Below are positions 31,326-39,757 of a stretch of DNA of 64,000 nucleotides, piece by piece. Within the stretch, counting starts at the first letter, position 1. Every line of letters starts with the position of its first letter. A program made the translations under genes and the position numbers. The DNA lies in NCBI GenBank assembly GCA_910589025.1, contig CAJURM010000004.1, positions 130,902-194,901 of the forward strand, given 5' to 3'. Below the pieces are notes generated by a model that was not told the origin of the DNA, ran no database searches, and was given only the letters and a program-made list of their open reading frames with translations. The stretch is from an uncultured Odoribacter sp. Lineage in GTDB: Bacteria > Bacteroidota > Bacteroidia > Bacteroidales > Marinifilaceae.

Positions 31326-31399
31326 TGATCCAGGCGGGATTCGAACCCACGACCTACGGCTTAGAAGGCCGTTGCTCTATCCAGCTGAGCTACTGGACC
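31326..31399 (-). tRNA. tRNA-Arg(UCU), intact
   Basis: 74 nt, cloverleaf checked by hand: acceptor GGUCCAG/CUGGAUC with one G-U pair, D-stem GCUC/GAGC, anticodon stem ACGGC/GCCGU with loop CUUCUAA (anticodon UCU, reading AGA), T-stem GUGGG/CCCGC with loop UUCGAAU, discriminator A. CCA is not encoded. It has a near-perfect promoter upstream and a terminator downstream. The integrated element lies on its 3' side, so its 5' half is original chromosome and its 3' half is supplied by the element. Confidence 0.96.
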
Positions 31400-31422
31400 A
31401 ACACTTTTACGGTTTGGCGGTG

Positions 31423-31453
31423 CAAATATAGAGGATTTTTGCAGGAATACAAA
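31423..31453 (-). promoter_or_regulatory. Promoter of tRNA-Arg
   Basis: Minus strand: TTTG (31450-31453), exactly 19 bp, TATATTTG (31423-31430). The -7 box ends 23 bp from the tRNA 5' end. No similar promoter lies before the left tRNA copy. Confidence 0.7.
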
Positions 31454-31566
31454 CTTTTGTTTCAGATTTTTTTTGAACTTGATTGTTTATAGTGTGGGAG
31501 CTTTTTAGAGGATTGAGTATCACAAATGGTATCACAGCTGAGCTTTTTACGTATAGGGTAATTGAT

Positions 31567-31574
31567 TACTTTTG
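31567..31574 (+). promoter_or_regulatory. Promoter -7 box for copper ATPase
   Basis: TACTTTTG, 36 bp before the ATG at 31611. Confidence 0.5.
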
Positions 31575-31610
31575 TGGAAGAGTATAGGGAAATTTTAATA
31601 GAAAAAAGAT

Positions 31611-33830
31611 ATGAATGAGAATTCAAAGCAGAAAAAGATATTTTATGTGACGGGGATGATGTGTGCAGGATGTGCCGCTACGGTGGAAAATACTGTGGCA
31701 GGGCAGAAAGGGGTGGAGGAAGCCCGGGTGAATTTTGCAGCTTCTACGATTATGGTGGATTATGATGCGGCTGAAGTAACACCGGCGGACTTGCAGCAGG
31801 CTGTACGTGCTGCGGGCTATGATTTGTTGATTGATGATGAGGATAAAGTGGAAGATATACAGCAGAAGGAGTTCTGTCAATTGAAGCGAAATACCTTGGG
31901 ATCGGTTGTATTGTCATTGCCAGTGTTCATTATCGGTATGTTTTTTATGCATATGCCTTATGGTGATTGGATTATGTTGGTTTTTACTTTGCCGGTCGTG
32001 TTAATTTTCGGACGAAGTTTTTTTATTAATGCCTGGTTACAGTTGAAACATGGGCGGGCGAGTATGGATACGTTGGTTGCAGTGAGTACGGGAATTGCTT
32101 TTCTATTTAGTTTGTTCAATACATTTTATCCGGAATATTGGACAAACCGGGGATTAGAGGCTCATGTGTATTATGAGGCATCGTCTGTAATTATCGCATT
32201 GATATTATTGGGAAGGTTGTTGGAGAGCCGGGCGAAAAATAAAACTTCTTCTGCCATTCGTAAATTAATGGGGTTGCAGCCTAAGATGGTGGTACGGGTA
32301 TCGGAGGACGGGAGTGAACACGAAATCCCGGTGAAGGCAGTACAGTTTGGGGATGTTTTGTTAGTGAAACCCGGAGGGCGTATACCGGTTGACGGCACTG
32401 TCAAGGAAGGGATTTCATATGTTGATGAGAGTATGATAACAGGGGAATCTCTGCCTGTTGAAAAAGTGAGCGGGATGAAAGTATATGCCGGGACAATGAA
32501 TCAGAAAGGGAGTTTTCGTTTTGTGGCGGAGCGTGTGGGGAGTGAAACGGTGTTGGCGCATATCGTAAAAATGGTGCAGGAAGCTCAGGGAAGTAAAGCA
32601 CCAGTGCAGCGTTTAGTGGATAAGATTGCCGGAATTTTTGTTCCGGTGGTTATCGGTATTGCTGTATTTACGTTTGTTGTGTGGATGATTGTTGGTGGTG
32701 AGTTGGCTTTTACTCATGCACTGTTGACTTCAATTACAGTATTGGTTATTGCTTGCCCTTGTGCGTTGGGGTTGGCAACTCCTACGGCTATCATGGTGGG
32801 GATAGGCAAGGGGGCAGAGTATAATATACTTATTAAGGATGCGGAAAGTTTAGAGTTATTGTACAAAACGACAGCAGTGGTTTTGGATAAAACAGGGACG
32901 ATAACAGAAGGGCATCCTGTGGTGACAGGAGTGTTGTGGAAAGAAGGGGTGGATGTCGATAGGTTGGCGCCGATATTGATGGCGTTGGAGAGTAAATCGG
33001 AGCATCCTTTGGCAGATGCGGTGGTGGCTTATTTGTCGAGCAAGGGGATAAAAGGTGCTTTGAGTGGGACGTTTGAGAGTATTACCGGTCTGGGGATAAA
33101 AGGCAGTGTTGAGGGGCGGGAGTTTTGGGTAGGAAATAAGCGGTTGATGGAGGGAAATACCCTTGTTTTTGCTCCGGAACAATTGGAAAAAGCTGATGCT
33201 TATAGAAGGGAAGGGAATACGGTTGTGTATTTTGCCGGAGGGGGGCAAATTTTGGCTGTGATTGCGATTGCCGACCAGATAAAAAAGGGATCTGCCTGTG
33301 CAGTTACTAAGTTGCGGAAAGCGGGTATAAAAGTATATATGCTTACCGGAGATAATGAGGTAACTGCTCGTGCTGTTGCAGAACAGGTTGGTTTAAAGGA
33401 ATACAGATCGGAAATGATGCCGTCTGACAAAGCTTTGTTTGTGAAAGAGTTACAGTCGAAAGGAGAAGTAGTGGCGATGGTGGGGGATGGTATAAACGAT
33501 TCACAGGCTTTGGCACAGGCGGATGTCAGTATTGCAATGGGGAGGGGGTCAGATATTGCGATGGATGTGTCCAAGATTACGTTGATTAGGTCCGATCTGA
33601 ATGCGATTCCGGACGCATTGAAGCTCTCTCGCCGGACAGTCCGGACAATTCGGCAGAATCTGTTTTGGGCTTTTATATACAATGTTATTGGGATTCCGGT
33701 TGCTGCCGGTGTTTTATACCCTTGTTGCGGTTTTCTGCTGAATCCGATGATTGCAGCTGCGGCAATGGCTTTTAGTTCAGTTTCAGTTGTGACAAATAGT
33801 TTGCGTTTGAAGGCAGGAAGAATGGTGTAA
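31611..33830 (+). CDS. copA: Copper-translocating P1B-type ATPase
   Basis: Inner-membrane P-type ATPase of 739 aa that would pump Cu(I) from the cytoplasm. The N-terminus has one heavy-metal-binding domain (MCAGC, Cys18 and Cys21). About eight membrane helices follow, with CPC in IACPCALGLATP at about residue 381 as the metal site, TGES in the actuator, DKTGT (about 425) with the phosphorylated Asp, HPLADA as the nucleotide-domain HP motif, and VGDGINDSQAL. Copper rather than zinc or cadmium is suggested by the CPC context and the single N-terminal domain. First chromosomal gene right of the element. Confidence 0.95.
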   Translation: MNENSKQKKIFYVTGMMCAGCAATVENTVAGQKGVEEARVNFAASTIMVDYDAAEVTPADLQQAVRAAGYDLLIDDEDKVEDIQQKEFCQLKRNTLGSVVLSLPVFIIGMFFMHMPYGDWIMLVFTLPVVLIFGRSFFINAWLQLKHGRASMDTLVAVSTGIAFLFSLFNTFYPEYWTNRGLEAHVYYEASSVIIALILLGRLLESRAKNKTSSAIRKLMGLQPKMVVRVSEDGSEHEIPVKAVQFGDVLLVKPGGRIPVDGTVKEGISYVDESMITGESLPVEKVSGMKVYAGTMNQKGSFRFVAERVGSETVLAHIVKMVQEAQGSKAPVQRLVDKIAGIFVPVVIGIAVFTFVVWMIVGGELAFTHALLTSITVLVIACPCALGLATPTAIMVGIGKGAEYNILIKDAESLELLYKTTAVVLDKTGTITEGHPVVTGVLWKEGVDVDRLAPILMALESKSEHPLADAVVAYLSSKGIKGALSGTFESITGLGIKGSVEGREFWVGNKRLMEGNTLVFAPEQLEKADAYRREGNTVVYFAGGGQILAVIAIADQIKKGSACAVTKLRKAGIKVYMLTGDNEVTARAVAEQVGLKEYRSEMMPSDKALFVKELQSKGEVVAMVGDGINDSQALAQADVSIAMGRGSDIAMDVSKITLIRSDLNAIPDALKLSRRTVRTIRQNLFWAFIYNVIGIPVAAGVLYPCCGFLLNPMIAAAAMAFSSVSVVTNSLRLKAGRMV

Positions 33831-33893
33831 CATTATTCCGGGTGGTTGCGTTTATTTTGGAAAAATGAATGGAAATTTTTAATCTACGTAACA

Positions 33894-34148
33894 ATGGAAA
33901 ATGTAATGAGCGAGCATAAAAAGGCAGATTGGGGAGATGAATTGGAGAGTGGGAAGAAAGGCACGGAAACCGGACAACCGGATTTCTCCAGACAGAAAAA
34001 GACGGAGCAGGATGAAGATTGCAAAAGTCAGTCTCTGAGGTCGCAGGTGAGAGAAGAACATGCTATGAATAATGATGTGGAACCTTTGCATTCGGAAGGA
34101 GATGAACCTGATTTGGTGAAATATCTGAAAGAGAGGAAAGGTGAATAG
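33894..34148 (+). CDS. Hypothetical small charged protein
   Basis: Unrecognised protein of 84 aa starting at the ATG at 33894 (MENVMSEHKKADWGDELESG), or at 33906 (MSEHKK); an earlier ATG at 33846 would add a hydrophobic leader immediately after copA. It is hydrophilic and rich in Glu, Lys, Asp and Gln, probably disordered, ending DLVKYLKERKGE. Starts 63 bp after the copA stop and may share its transcript. No function can be inferred. Confidence 0.5.
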   Translation: MENVMSEHKKADWGDELESGKKGTETGQPDFSRQKKTEQDEDCKSQSLRSQVREEHAMNNDVEPLHSEGDEPDLVKYLKERKGE

Positions 34149-34273
34149 TTATTCTTTATAAAAAAAATTTACATAGATGGGGTGATTAATAAAAAAATAA
34201 TATATCTTTATCCCCGCAAACGGTTGAGAGATATTGTATTATTTTTAATTAATCTTTTATAAAATCACTATCT

Positions 34274-35680
34274 ATGTTTAAGATTCTTAGTTTTTTAGTG
34301 GCTGGTATACTGTTTATGTCCTGTCAGTGCGGACAGCAGGCGGGTGCAGCCAGAAAGAAAGTTAATCCGATTGTGGTAGCTACTCCGGAGCGTCCTGCCG
34401 GACAGACGGATGTGGTGGGTCTTACGACGCCTAAATTGGATACAGTCAGAGTGGGATTTATTGGTTTGGGCATGAGAGGTCCTGGTGCCGTTTCCCGTTT
34501 TACGCATATTCCTGGAACCAAAGTGGTTGCTTTGTGTGATATTCGTCCGGAACGGGTAGAAGCTGCCCAGAATATTCTGAAAAAAGCAGGTCTTCCGGAA
34601 GCAGCAGCTTATTCAGGTAGCGAAGATGCCTGGAAACAGTTGTGTGAGCGCGATGATATTGATTTGGTGTATATTGCAACGGATTGGAAGCATCATGCAC
34701 TGATGGGGGTATATGCTATGGAGCATGGCAAACATGTAGCTATCGAAGTACCGGCTGCTATGACATTGGATGAAATCTGGGCGCTGATCAATACTTCTGA
34801 AAAGACCCGTAAGCATTGTATGCAGCTCGAAAACTGTGTGTATGACTTTTTTGAGTTGACGACGTTGAATATGGCTCAGCAAGGTGTATTCGGAGATGTA
34901 CTCCATGTAGAAGGTTCTTATATTCATAATTTGGAGGAATTTTGGTCGGAATACTGGAATAATTGGCGTATGGATTATAACCGGAAAAACCGGGGTGATG
35001 TATATGCTACGCATGGTATGGGACCGGCTTGTCAGTTGTTAGGTATTCACCGTGGTGACCGTATGGATTATCTGGTTGCAATGGATACCAAGGCTGTAAA
35101 TGGTCCGGCTATTGTAGAAAAATCTACTGGTGAAAAAGTGGAAGATTTCCAGAATGGTGATCAGACAACAACAGTTATTCGTACTAAAAACGGAAAAACG
35201 ATGTTGATTCAGCACAATGTGATGACACCTCGTCCATACAGCCGTATGTATCAATTGGTGGGTACCGATGGTTATGCAAGTAAATATCCGATTCAAGAGT
35301 ATTGTCTGAGACCTGCGCAGATAGATTCAAAGGATGTGCCCAATCATGAGAATCTGAATGCGCACGGTTCTGTGCCCGAGAAGGTGAAAAAAGCATTGAT
35401 GGACAAATACAAACACCCGATTCATATAGAATTGGAGGAGACCGCAAAGAAAGTTGGCGGACATGGTGGTATGGATTATATCATGGACTATCGTTTGGTG
35501 TATTGTTTGCGTAACGGTTTGCCGTTGGATATGGACGTTTATGACTTGGCAGAATGGTGCTGTATGGCCGAATTGACCCGTCTGTCCATTGAAAATAGCA
35601 GTGCTCCGGTAGCAGTACCTGACTTTACCCGCGGAGGCTGGCAGAAAGTAGACGGTTATCGTCATGCTTTTGTAAAATAA
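34274..35680 (+). CDS. Gfo/Idh/MocA oxidoreductase-fold protein, GH109-like
   Basis: Protein of 468 aa with a lipoprotein-type signal (VAGILFMSC). A Rossmann domain begins at VGFIGLGMRGPGAV, followed by VVALCDIRPERVEAA and HVAIEVPAAMTLDE, then the long C-terminal domain. The pattern QLENCVYDFFELTTLNMAQQ, THGMGPACQLLGIHRGDR and HNVMTPRPYSRMY recalls GH109, NAD-dependent alpha-N-acetylgalactosaminidases of Bacteroidetes that act on blood-group A and mucin glycans. Its position next to the fucose cluster fits that role. A plain Gfo/Idh dehydrogenase is the alternative. It ends at a strong terminator, so it is a separate unit from fucI. Confidence 0.78.
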   Translation: MFKILSFLVAGILFMSCQCGQQAGAARKKVNPIVVATPERPAGQTDVVGLTTPKLDTVRVGFIGLGMRGPGAVSRFTHIPGTKVVALCDIRPERVEAAQNILKKAGLPEAAAYSGSEDAWKQLCERDDIDLVYIATDWKHHALMGVYAMEHGKHVAIEVPAAMTLDEIWALINTSEKTRKHCMQLENCVYDFFELTTLNMAQQGVFGDVLHVEGSYIHNLEEFWSEYWNNWRMDYNRKNRGDVYATHGMGPACQLLGIHRGDRMDYLVAMDTKAVNGPAIVEKSTGEKVEDFQNGDQTTTVIRTKNGKTMLIQHNVMTPRPYSRMYQLVGTDGYASKYPIQEYCLRPAQIDSKDVPNHENLNAHGSVPEKVKKALMDKYKHPIHIELEETAKKVGGHGGMDYIMDYRLVYCLRNGLPLDMDVYDLAEWCCMAELTRLSIENSSAPVAVPDFTRGGWQKVDGYRHAFVK

Positions 35681-35716
35681 GTCGTACAGTAGATTGTAGA
35701 GTCTGGTTTAAATAGA

Positions 35717-35752
35717 ATGAGTCCGGTAGTTTGCCGGACTCATTTTGTTTTT
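35717..35752 (+). terminator. Terminator after GH109-like gene
   Basis: ATGAGTCCGG, seven-base loop, CCGGACTCAT, then TTTGTTTTT. Confidence 0.88.
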
Positions 35753-35787
35753 CCCCTTTTATATTGTGAATTTTTTGAAAAATTTCT

Positions 35788-35795
35788 TACGTTTG
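35788..35795 (+). promoter_or_regulatory. Promoter -7 box for the fucose operon
   Basis: TACGTTTG, 61 bp before the fucI ATG; a TTG triplet lies 21 bp upstream. An in-frame ATG at 35833 is possible but conserved sequence begins at 35857. Confidence 0.55.
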
Positions 35796-35856
35796 TATGG
35801 AGTGTGGGGAATGGCGAAAGGATGTGTAATAAGTGATTGATAATAAAATAATTGTT

Positions 35857-37644
35857 ATGAAACAAGCAAGATTTGTCGGTGAGTACCCAAAAGTAGGGAT
35901 TCGTCCTGTCATAGATGCCCGTCAGGGAGGTGTTCGGGAGTCGTTGGAAGAACAGACTATGAATATGGCGCGTAGTGTTGCTGCCTTATTGAGCGGGGAG
36001 CTGAAATATACGGACGGTACTTCTGTGCAGTGTGTTATTGCCGATTCAACTATTGGGCGGGTACCGGAAGCGGCTGCTTGTGCGGAGAAGTTCAGAGAGG
36101 AAGGTGTGGGTTTAGTTATTTCTGTGACGCCTTGCTGGTGTTACGGCAGTGAGACCATAGATTATGACGGACGGATGCCGCAGGCTATTTGGGGATTTAA
36201 CGGGACGGAACGTCCGGGAGCCGTGTATTTGGCAGCGGCTTTGGCTGGTCACAGTCAGAAAGGGATGCCCGCTTTCGGTATATATGGGCAGGATGTTCAG
36301 GATGTGGATGACAGGTCGATTCCGGAGGATGTGAAAGAGAAGCTGTTGCGTTTTGCCCGTGCGGGGATAGCTGTTGCCATGATGAAAGGAAAGAGCTATC
36401 TGTCCATCGGTTCGGTGGCAATGGGGATTGCCGGCAGTATTGTGAATGCGGATTTTTTCCAGACTTATCTGGGCATGCGTAATGAGTATGTGGATATGAG
36501 TGAGATCATTCGGCGTATTGATGAGGGTATTTACGATAAGGAGGAATATGTGCGGGCTATAGCTTGGACGGAAAAATACTGCAAGAAGAATGAAGGGACG
36601 GATTTTAATATCGAGGAAAAGAAGAAAAATCGGATTGAACTGGATGCCGATTGGGAGTATGTAGTGAAGATGTTTCTTGTTTTCCGGGATTTGATGTGCG
36701 GGAATGTCAAGTTGAGAGAGATGGGATTCAAGGAGGAGGCGTTGGGGTGCAATGCCATCGTCGGAGGATTCCAGGGACAGCGCCAGTGGACGGACCATAT
36801 GCCCAACGGGGATTTTGCCGAGGCGTTGATGAACAGTTCTTTTGATTGGAACGGTATCCGGGAGGTTTTTGTGTTTGCTACGGAAAATGATTCATTGAAT
36901 GGAGTGGCTATGTTGTTTGGTAAGCTGCTGTCCAATTCGGCACAGATATTTGCCGATGTGCGGACGTATTGGAGTCCGGCAGCTGTGGAGCGGGTGACGG
37001 GTAAAAAACTTACCGGTGCTGCTGCCAATGGAATCATCCATCTGATTAATTCGGGTTCGGCTTCTTTGGACGGTTCCGGACAGCAATCCCGAGAAGGCAA
37101 GCCGACGATGAAACCTTTCTGGGAAATAACCGAGGAGGAGGTGACCAAGTGCTTGCAAGCAACGACCTGGTATCCGGCGAACCGGGATTATTTCCGGGGA
37201 GGGGGCTTTTCTTCCAATTTTCTATCCAAGGGAGGAATGCCGGTGACGATGATGCGTGTGAATATCGTGAAAGGTTTGGGGCCGGTCTTGCAGCTTGCTG
37301 AAGGATATACAGTAGAAATCGACCCGGCTGTCCATAAGATTCTGAATGAGCGTACGGACAAGACCTGGCCTACCACTTGGTTTGTACCCCGTTTGACGGG
37401 AGAAGGGGCGTTCAGGGATGTTTATTCAGTTATGAATAATTGGGGGGCTAATCATGGGGCAATCAGTTACGGGCATATCGGTGCCGATTTGATTACGTTG
37501 GCTTCCATGCTACGGATTCCGGTGTGTATGCACAATGTGGATGCTGCTAAGATTTTCCGTCCCAGTGCCTGGAATGCTTTCGGCATGGATCCGGAAGGAG
37601 CCGATTACCGGGCATGCAAGAATTACGGGGCTTTGTATAAATAG
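35857..37644 (+). CDS. fucI: L-fucose isomerase
   Basis: Converts L-fucose to L-fuculose in the cytoplasm, first step of fucose use. The 595-aa protein begins VGEYPKVGIRPVIDARQGG and contains the family landmarks IWGFNGTERPGAVYLAAALA, GSVAMGIAGSIV, NAIVGGFQGQRQWTDHMPNGD (metal-binding Glu/Asp region) and GANHGAISYGHIGADLITLASMLRIPV. First gene of fucI-fucA-fucK-fucP-GH95, all on one strand with short gaps. The usual fucR regulator is not in the window, so control must come from elsewhere or is not visible. Confidence 0.97.
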   Translation: MKQARFVGEYPKVGIRPVIDARQGGVRESLEEQTMNMARSVAALLSGELKYTDGTSVQCVIADSTIGRVPEAAACAEKFREEGVGLVISVTPCWCYGSETIDYDGRMPQAIWGFNGTERPGAVYLAAALAGHSQKGMPAFGIYGQDVQDVDDRSIPEDVKEKLLRFARAGIAVAMMKGKSYLSIGSVAMGIAGSIVNADFFQTYLGMRNEYVDMSEIIRRIDEGIYDKEEYVRAIAWTEKYCKKNEGTDFNIEEKKKNRIELDADWEYVVKMFLVFRDLMCGNVKLREMGFKEEALGCNAIVGGFQGQRQWTDHMPNGDFAEALMNSSFDWNGIREVFVFATENDSLNGVAMLFGKLLSNSAQIFADVRTYWSPAAVERVTGKKLTGAAANGIIHLINSGSASLDGSGQQSREGKPTMKPFWEITEEEVTKCLQATTWYPANRDYFRGGGFSSNFLSKGGMPVTMMRVNIVKGLGPVLQLAEGYTVEIDPAVHKILNERTDKTWPTTWFVPRLTGEGAFRDVYSVMNNWGANHGAISYGHIGADLITLASMLRIPVCMHNVDAAKIFRPSAWNAFGMDPEGADYRACKNYGALYK

Positions 37645-37722
37645 CGGATTGATGTAGAAGGATACGGATTCTCCGGCGGGGGAGTCCGTGCCGGATACGG
37701 GTATATGATTAAAATCGTGTTC

Positions 37723-38364
37723 ATGGAGATAACAGAAAAACATATAGAGCAGTTCTTGGCGGCGGCTCATGAAGTGGGCGACCGCAGGCTGACGCGTTGC
37801 AGCAGCGGAAATCTGTCCTGGAGGATTGGTGAGCTGGCGTTGGTGTCGGCGACAGGTTCGTGGGTGCCGGAGCTGAGAAAAGAACAGGTGTCGGTGTGCA
37901 GGGTTGCCACGGGCGAGTGGATTAACGGGGTAAAGCCCTCGATGGAGAGCACCTTTCATCTGACGATTATGCGCAACCGTCCGGAGGTGAATGTAGTTTT
38001 GCATTGCCAGAGTATTTACGCCACGACGGTTGCTTGCATGAAGAACAAACCGGTCGATTTTAATGTGACGGCGGAATTGCCGTGCCATTGCGGTCGTGAA
38101 ATAGCTATGGTGCCGTATTTCCGCCCCGGTTCGCCCGAATTGGCAAAGGCGGTGGTAGAGGCTATGCAGCACCATAATTCCGTCATGCTGGAAAAACACG
38201 GACAGGTGTTTGTGGGTAAGGATTTTAAGGAGGCGATAGAGAAGGCGGAATTTTTAGAAATGGCTTGTGAGATTATGGTTCATTCGGGAATGAATTACAA
38301 TACGCTCACGGGTGCTGAAATAGAGGATTTGGATAAATATGTTCTGGGAAAAATAACGAAGTAG
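37723..38364 (+). CDS. fucA: L-fuculose-1-phosphate aldolase (class II aldolase/adducin family)
   Basis: Splits L-fuculose 1-phosphate into dihydroxyacetone phosphate and L-lactaldehyde. The protein is 213 aa from the ATG at 37723 (MEITEKHIEQF). Landmarks are RCSSGNLSWRI, KPSMESTFHL (catalytic Glu) and the C-terminal LEKHGQVFVG histidine. The metal site usually reads H-x-H; here it is VVLHCQSIY, so the second histidine is replaced by glutamine. I recall the same change in the Bacteroides homologue, so it is probably a lineage variant, not a loss. It lies 78 bp after fucI, past a weak hairpin. Confidence 0.9.
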   Translation: MEITEKHIEQFLAAAHEVGDRRLTRCSSGNLSWRIGELALVSATGSWVPELRKEQVSVCRVATGEWINGVKPSMESTFHLTIMRNRPEVNVVLHCQSIYATTVACMKNKPVDFNVTAELPCHCGREIAMVPYFRPGSPELAKAVVEAMQHHNSVMLEKHGQVFVGKDFKEAIEKAEFLEMACEIMVHSGMNYNTLTGAEIEDLDKYVLGKITK

Positions 38365-38393
38365 CTTTTTTCCGGCACAGATTATTGTCATTT

Positions 38394-39746
38394 ATGAGGA
38401 GGTATATTGCGGCGGATTTCGGGGCAGGAAGCGGGCGTGTGATTGTCGGAACGGTTGTGGGGGGAAAGGTGGAGCTGGAGGAGATGCATCGTTTCCCGAA
38501 CCGTCAGGTTTATTTGGGAGGGACATTGTACTGGGATTTCCTGGCTTTGTTTGAGGAACTGAAAACAGGGTTGAAAAAGGCTTTTGCGAAGTATGACGGG
38601 ATTGTCAGCATAGGCGTGGATACCTGGGGAGTGGATTTCGGGCTGTTGGACAGCCGGGGACGTCTGTTGTCTAACCCGGTGTGCTATCGGGATAAGCGTA
38701 CGAACGGCATACTCGGAAAAGTATTTGAAGCGATTCCGGAGTCGGAGTTGTACCGCCTGACGGGGAACCAGTTCATGGAAATCAATACGGCATTCCAGTT
38801 GTACAGCATGGTGCGTAAGGATGACCCGTTGTTGAAGGCGGCGGATAAATTGCTTTTTACTCCCGATTTGTTCAATTATTTTCTGACGGGCGTTGCCGTG
38901 AATGAGTATACGATTTCCACGACTTCCCAATTATACCGGCATGCTACGGGCGGTTGGGCAGAAGAGGTTCTTAGTAAACTAGGCATACCCCGGCATTTGA
39001 TGCAGGAGATAGTGCCTTCGGGCACTGTGGTAGGCGGGTTGTTGCCGGAGATTGCGGCGGAGACCGGAGGTAAGGGTGTGCAGGTGGTGGCTGTGGGCTC
39101 TCATGATACTGCTAGTGCCTTGGCTTCCATACAGGCGGAGGAGGAAAACTGGGCGTTTATCAGTTCCGGGACTTGGTCGTTGATGGGAATAGAGACCGAG
39201 CGACCGATTCTGACGCCGGAAGCGATGGCGTGCGATTTCACCAATGAGGGGACTGTGAACGGGAAAATTCGTTTTCTTCGGAATATCACCGGATTGTGGT
39301 TGTTGCAGAATGTGGCGCGGGAGTTGGAATCGAAGGGGGAGAAATGCAGGTATGCGGAAATGATTGCCGAGGCGGAGCAGTCCGGCTTGCAGTCGGTGGT
39401 GGATGTGGATGCGCCTTGTTTCAACAAGCCGGAGAGCATGTGTGAGGCGATAGTGGACTATTGCATACAGCGGGGCATGCAGCCGCCCCGGACAAAAGGC
39501 GAGTTTATGCGTTGCATTGTTCTCTCTTTGGCGACGAAGTACGGGGAAGTGAAGCGGATGCTGGAGAAATGTTCGGGAAGGAAAATCGATACAGTTTATA
39601 TTGTGGGAGGCGGTTCGCAAAATAGTCTGTTGAATAAAATGACGGAGGAGTTGACCGGAGTCCGGGTGGTAACGGGTGCTGTGGAAGCGACGGCTATCGG
39701 AAATATCCTGTGTCAGCAGTCGGTTATGGGTAAAGGATGTTTTTAA
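38394..39746 (+). CDS. fucK: L-fuculokinase / rhamnulokinase-family FGGY kinase
   Basis: ATP-dependent sugar kinase of 450 aa. It begins RRYIAADFGAGSGRVIVG (phosphate-1 ATP motif), with GVDTWGVDFGLLD and the metal-binding ISTTSQLYRHATG region, then AVGSHDTASALASI and IVGGGSQNSLLNKMTEE (adenosine motif) near the end. The sequence is closest in style to RhaB rhamnulokinases, but placement between fucA and fucP makes L-fuculose the likely substrate. The ATG at 38394 is preferred over a TTG nine bases earlier. Fourteen bases before the end of this gene lies the upstream-most possible fucP start. Confidence 0.9.
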   Translation: MRRYIAADFGAGSGRVIVGTVVGGKVELEEMHRFPNRQVYLGGTLYWDFLALFEELKTGLKKAFAKYDGIVSIGVDTWGVDFGLLDSRGRLLSNPVCYRDKRTNGILGKVFEAIPESELYRLTGNQFMEINTAFQLYSMVRKDDPLLKAADKLLFTPDLFNYFLTGVAVNEYTISTTSQLYRHATGGWAEEVLSKLGIPRHLMQEIVPSGTVVGGLLPEIAAETGGKGVQVVAVGSHDTASALASIQAEEENWAFISSGTWSLMGIETERPILTPEAMACDFTNEGTVNGKIRFLRNITGLWLLQNVARELESKGEKCRYAEMIAEAEQSGLQSVVDVDAPCFNKPESMCEAIVDYCIQRGMQPPRTKGEFMRCIVLSLATKYGEVKRMLEKCSGRKIDTVYIVGGGSQNSLLNKMTEELTGVRVVTGAVEATAIGNILCQQSVMGKGCF

Positions 39747-39757
39747 AATCATACGAT

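Larger units (their letters stand above)
17955..31399. mobile_element. Integrated element in tRNA-Arg(UCU), about 13.4 kb
   Basis: Bounded by two copies of tRNA-Arg that share a perfect 55-bp repeat (17955-18009 and 31326-31380), with a tyrosine integrase gene next to the right, intact tRNA copy, the classic layout of an element integrated at a tRNA 3' end. Two integrase arm-type repeats lie just inside the ends. Genes within include a Rep-like winged-helix protein, a ParB-like protein, a RadC-type protein, DUF3871 and several small genes. I see no relaxase, coupling protein, conjugation or phage structural gene, so it may depend on a helper for transfer. Base composition and gene style are visibly more AT-rich than in the flanks. 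Confidence 0.85.

Noticed and set aside
30005..31399. Integrase read through from the tRNA promoter
   Set aside because: A good terminator (31293-31316 with a T-run) lies between the tRNA and the integrase gene.
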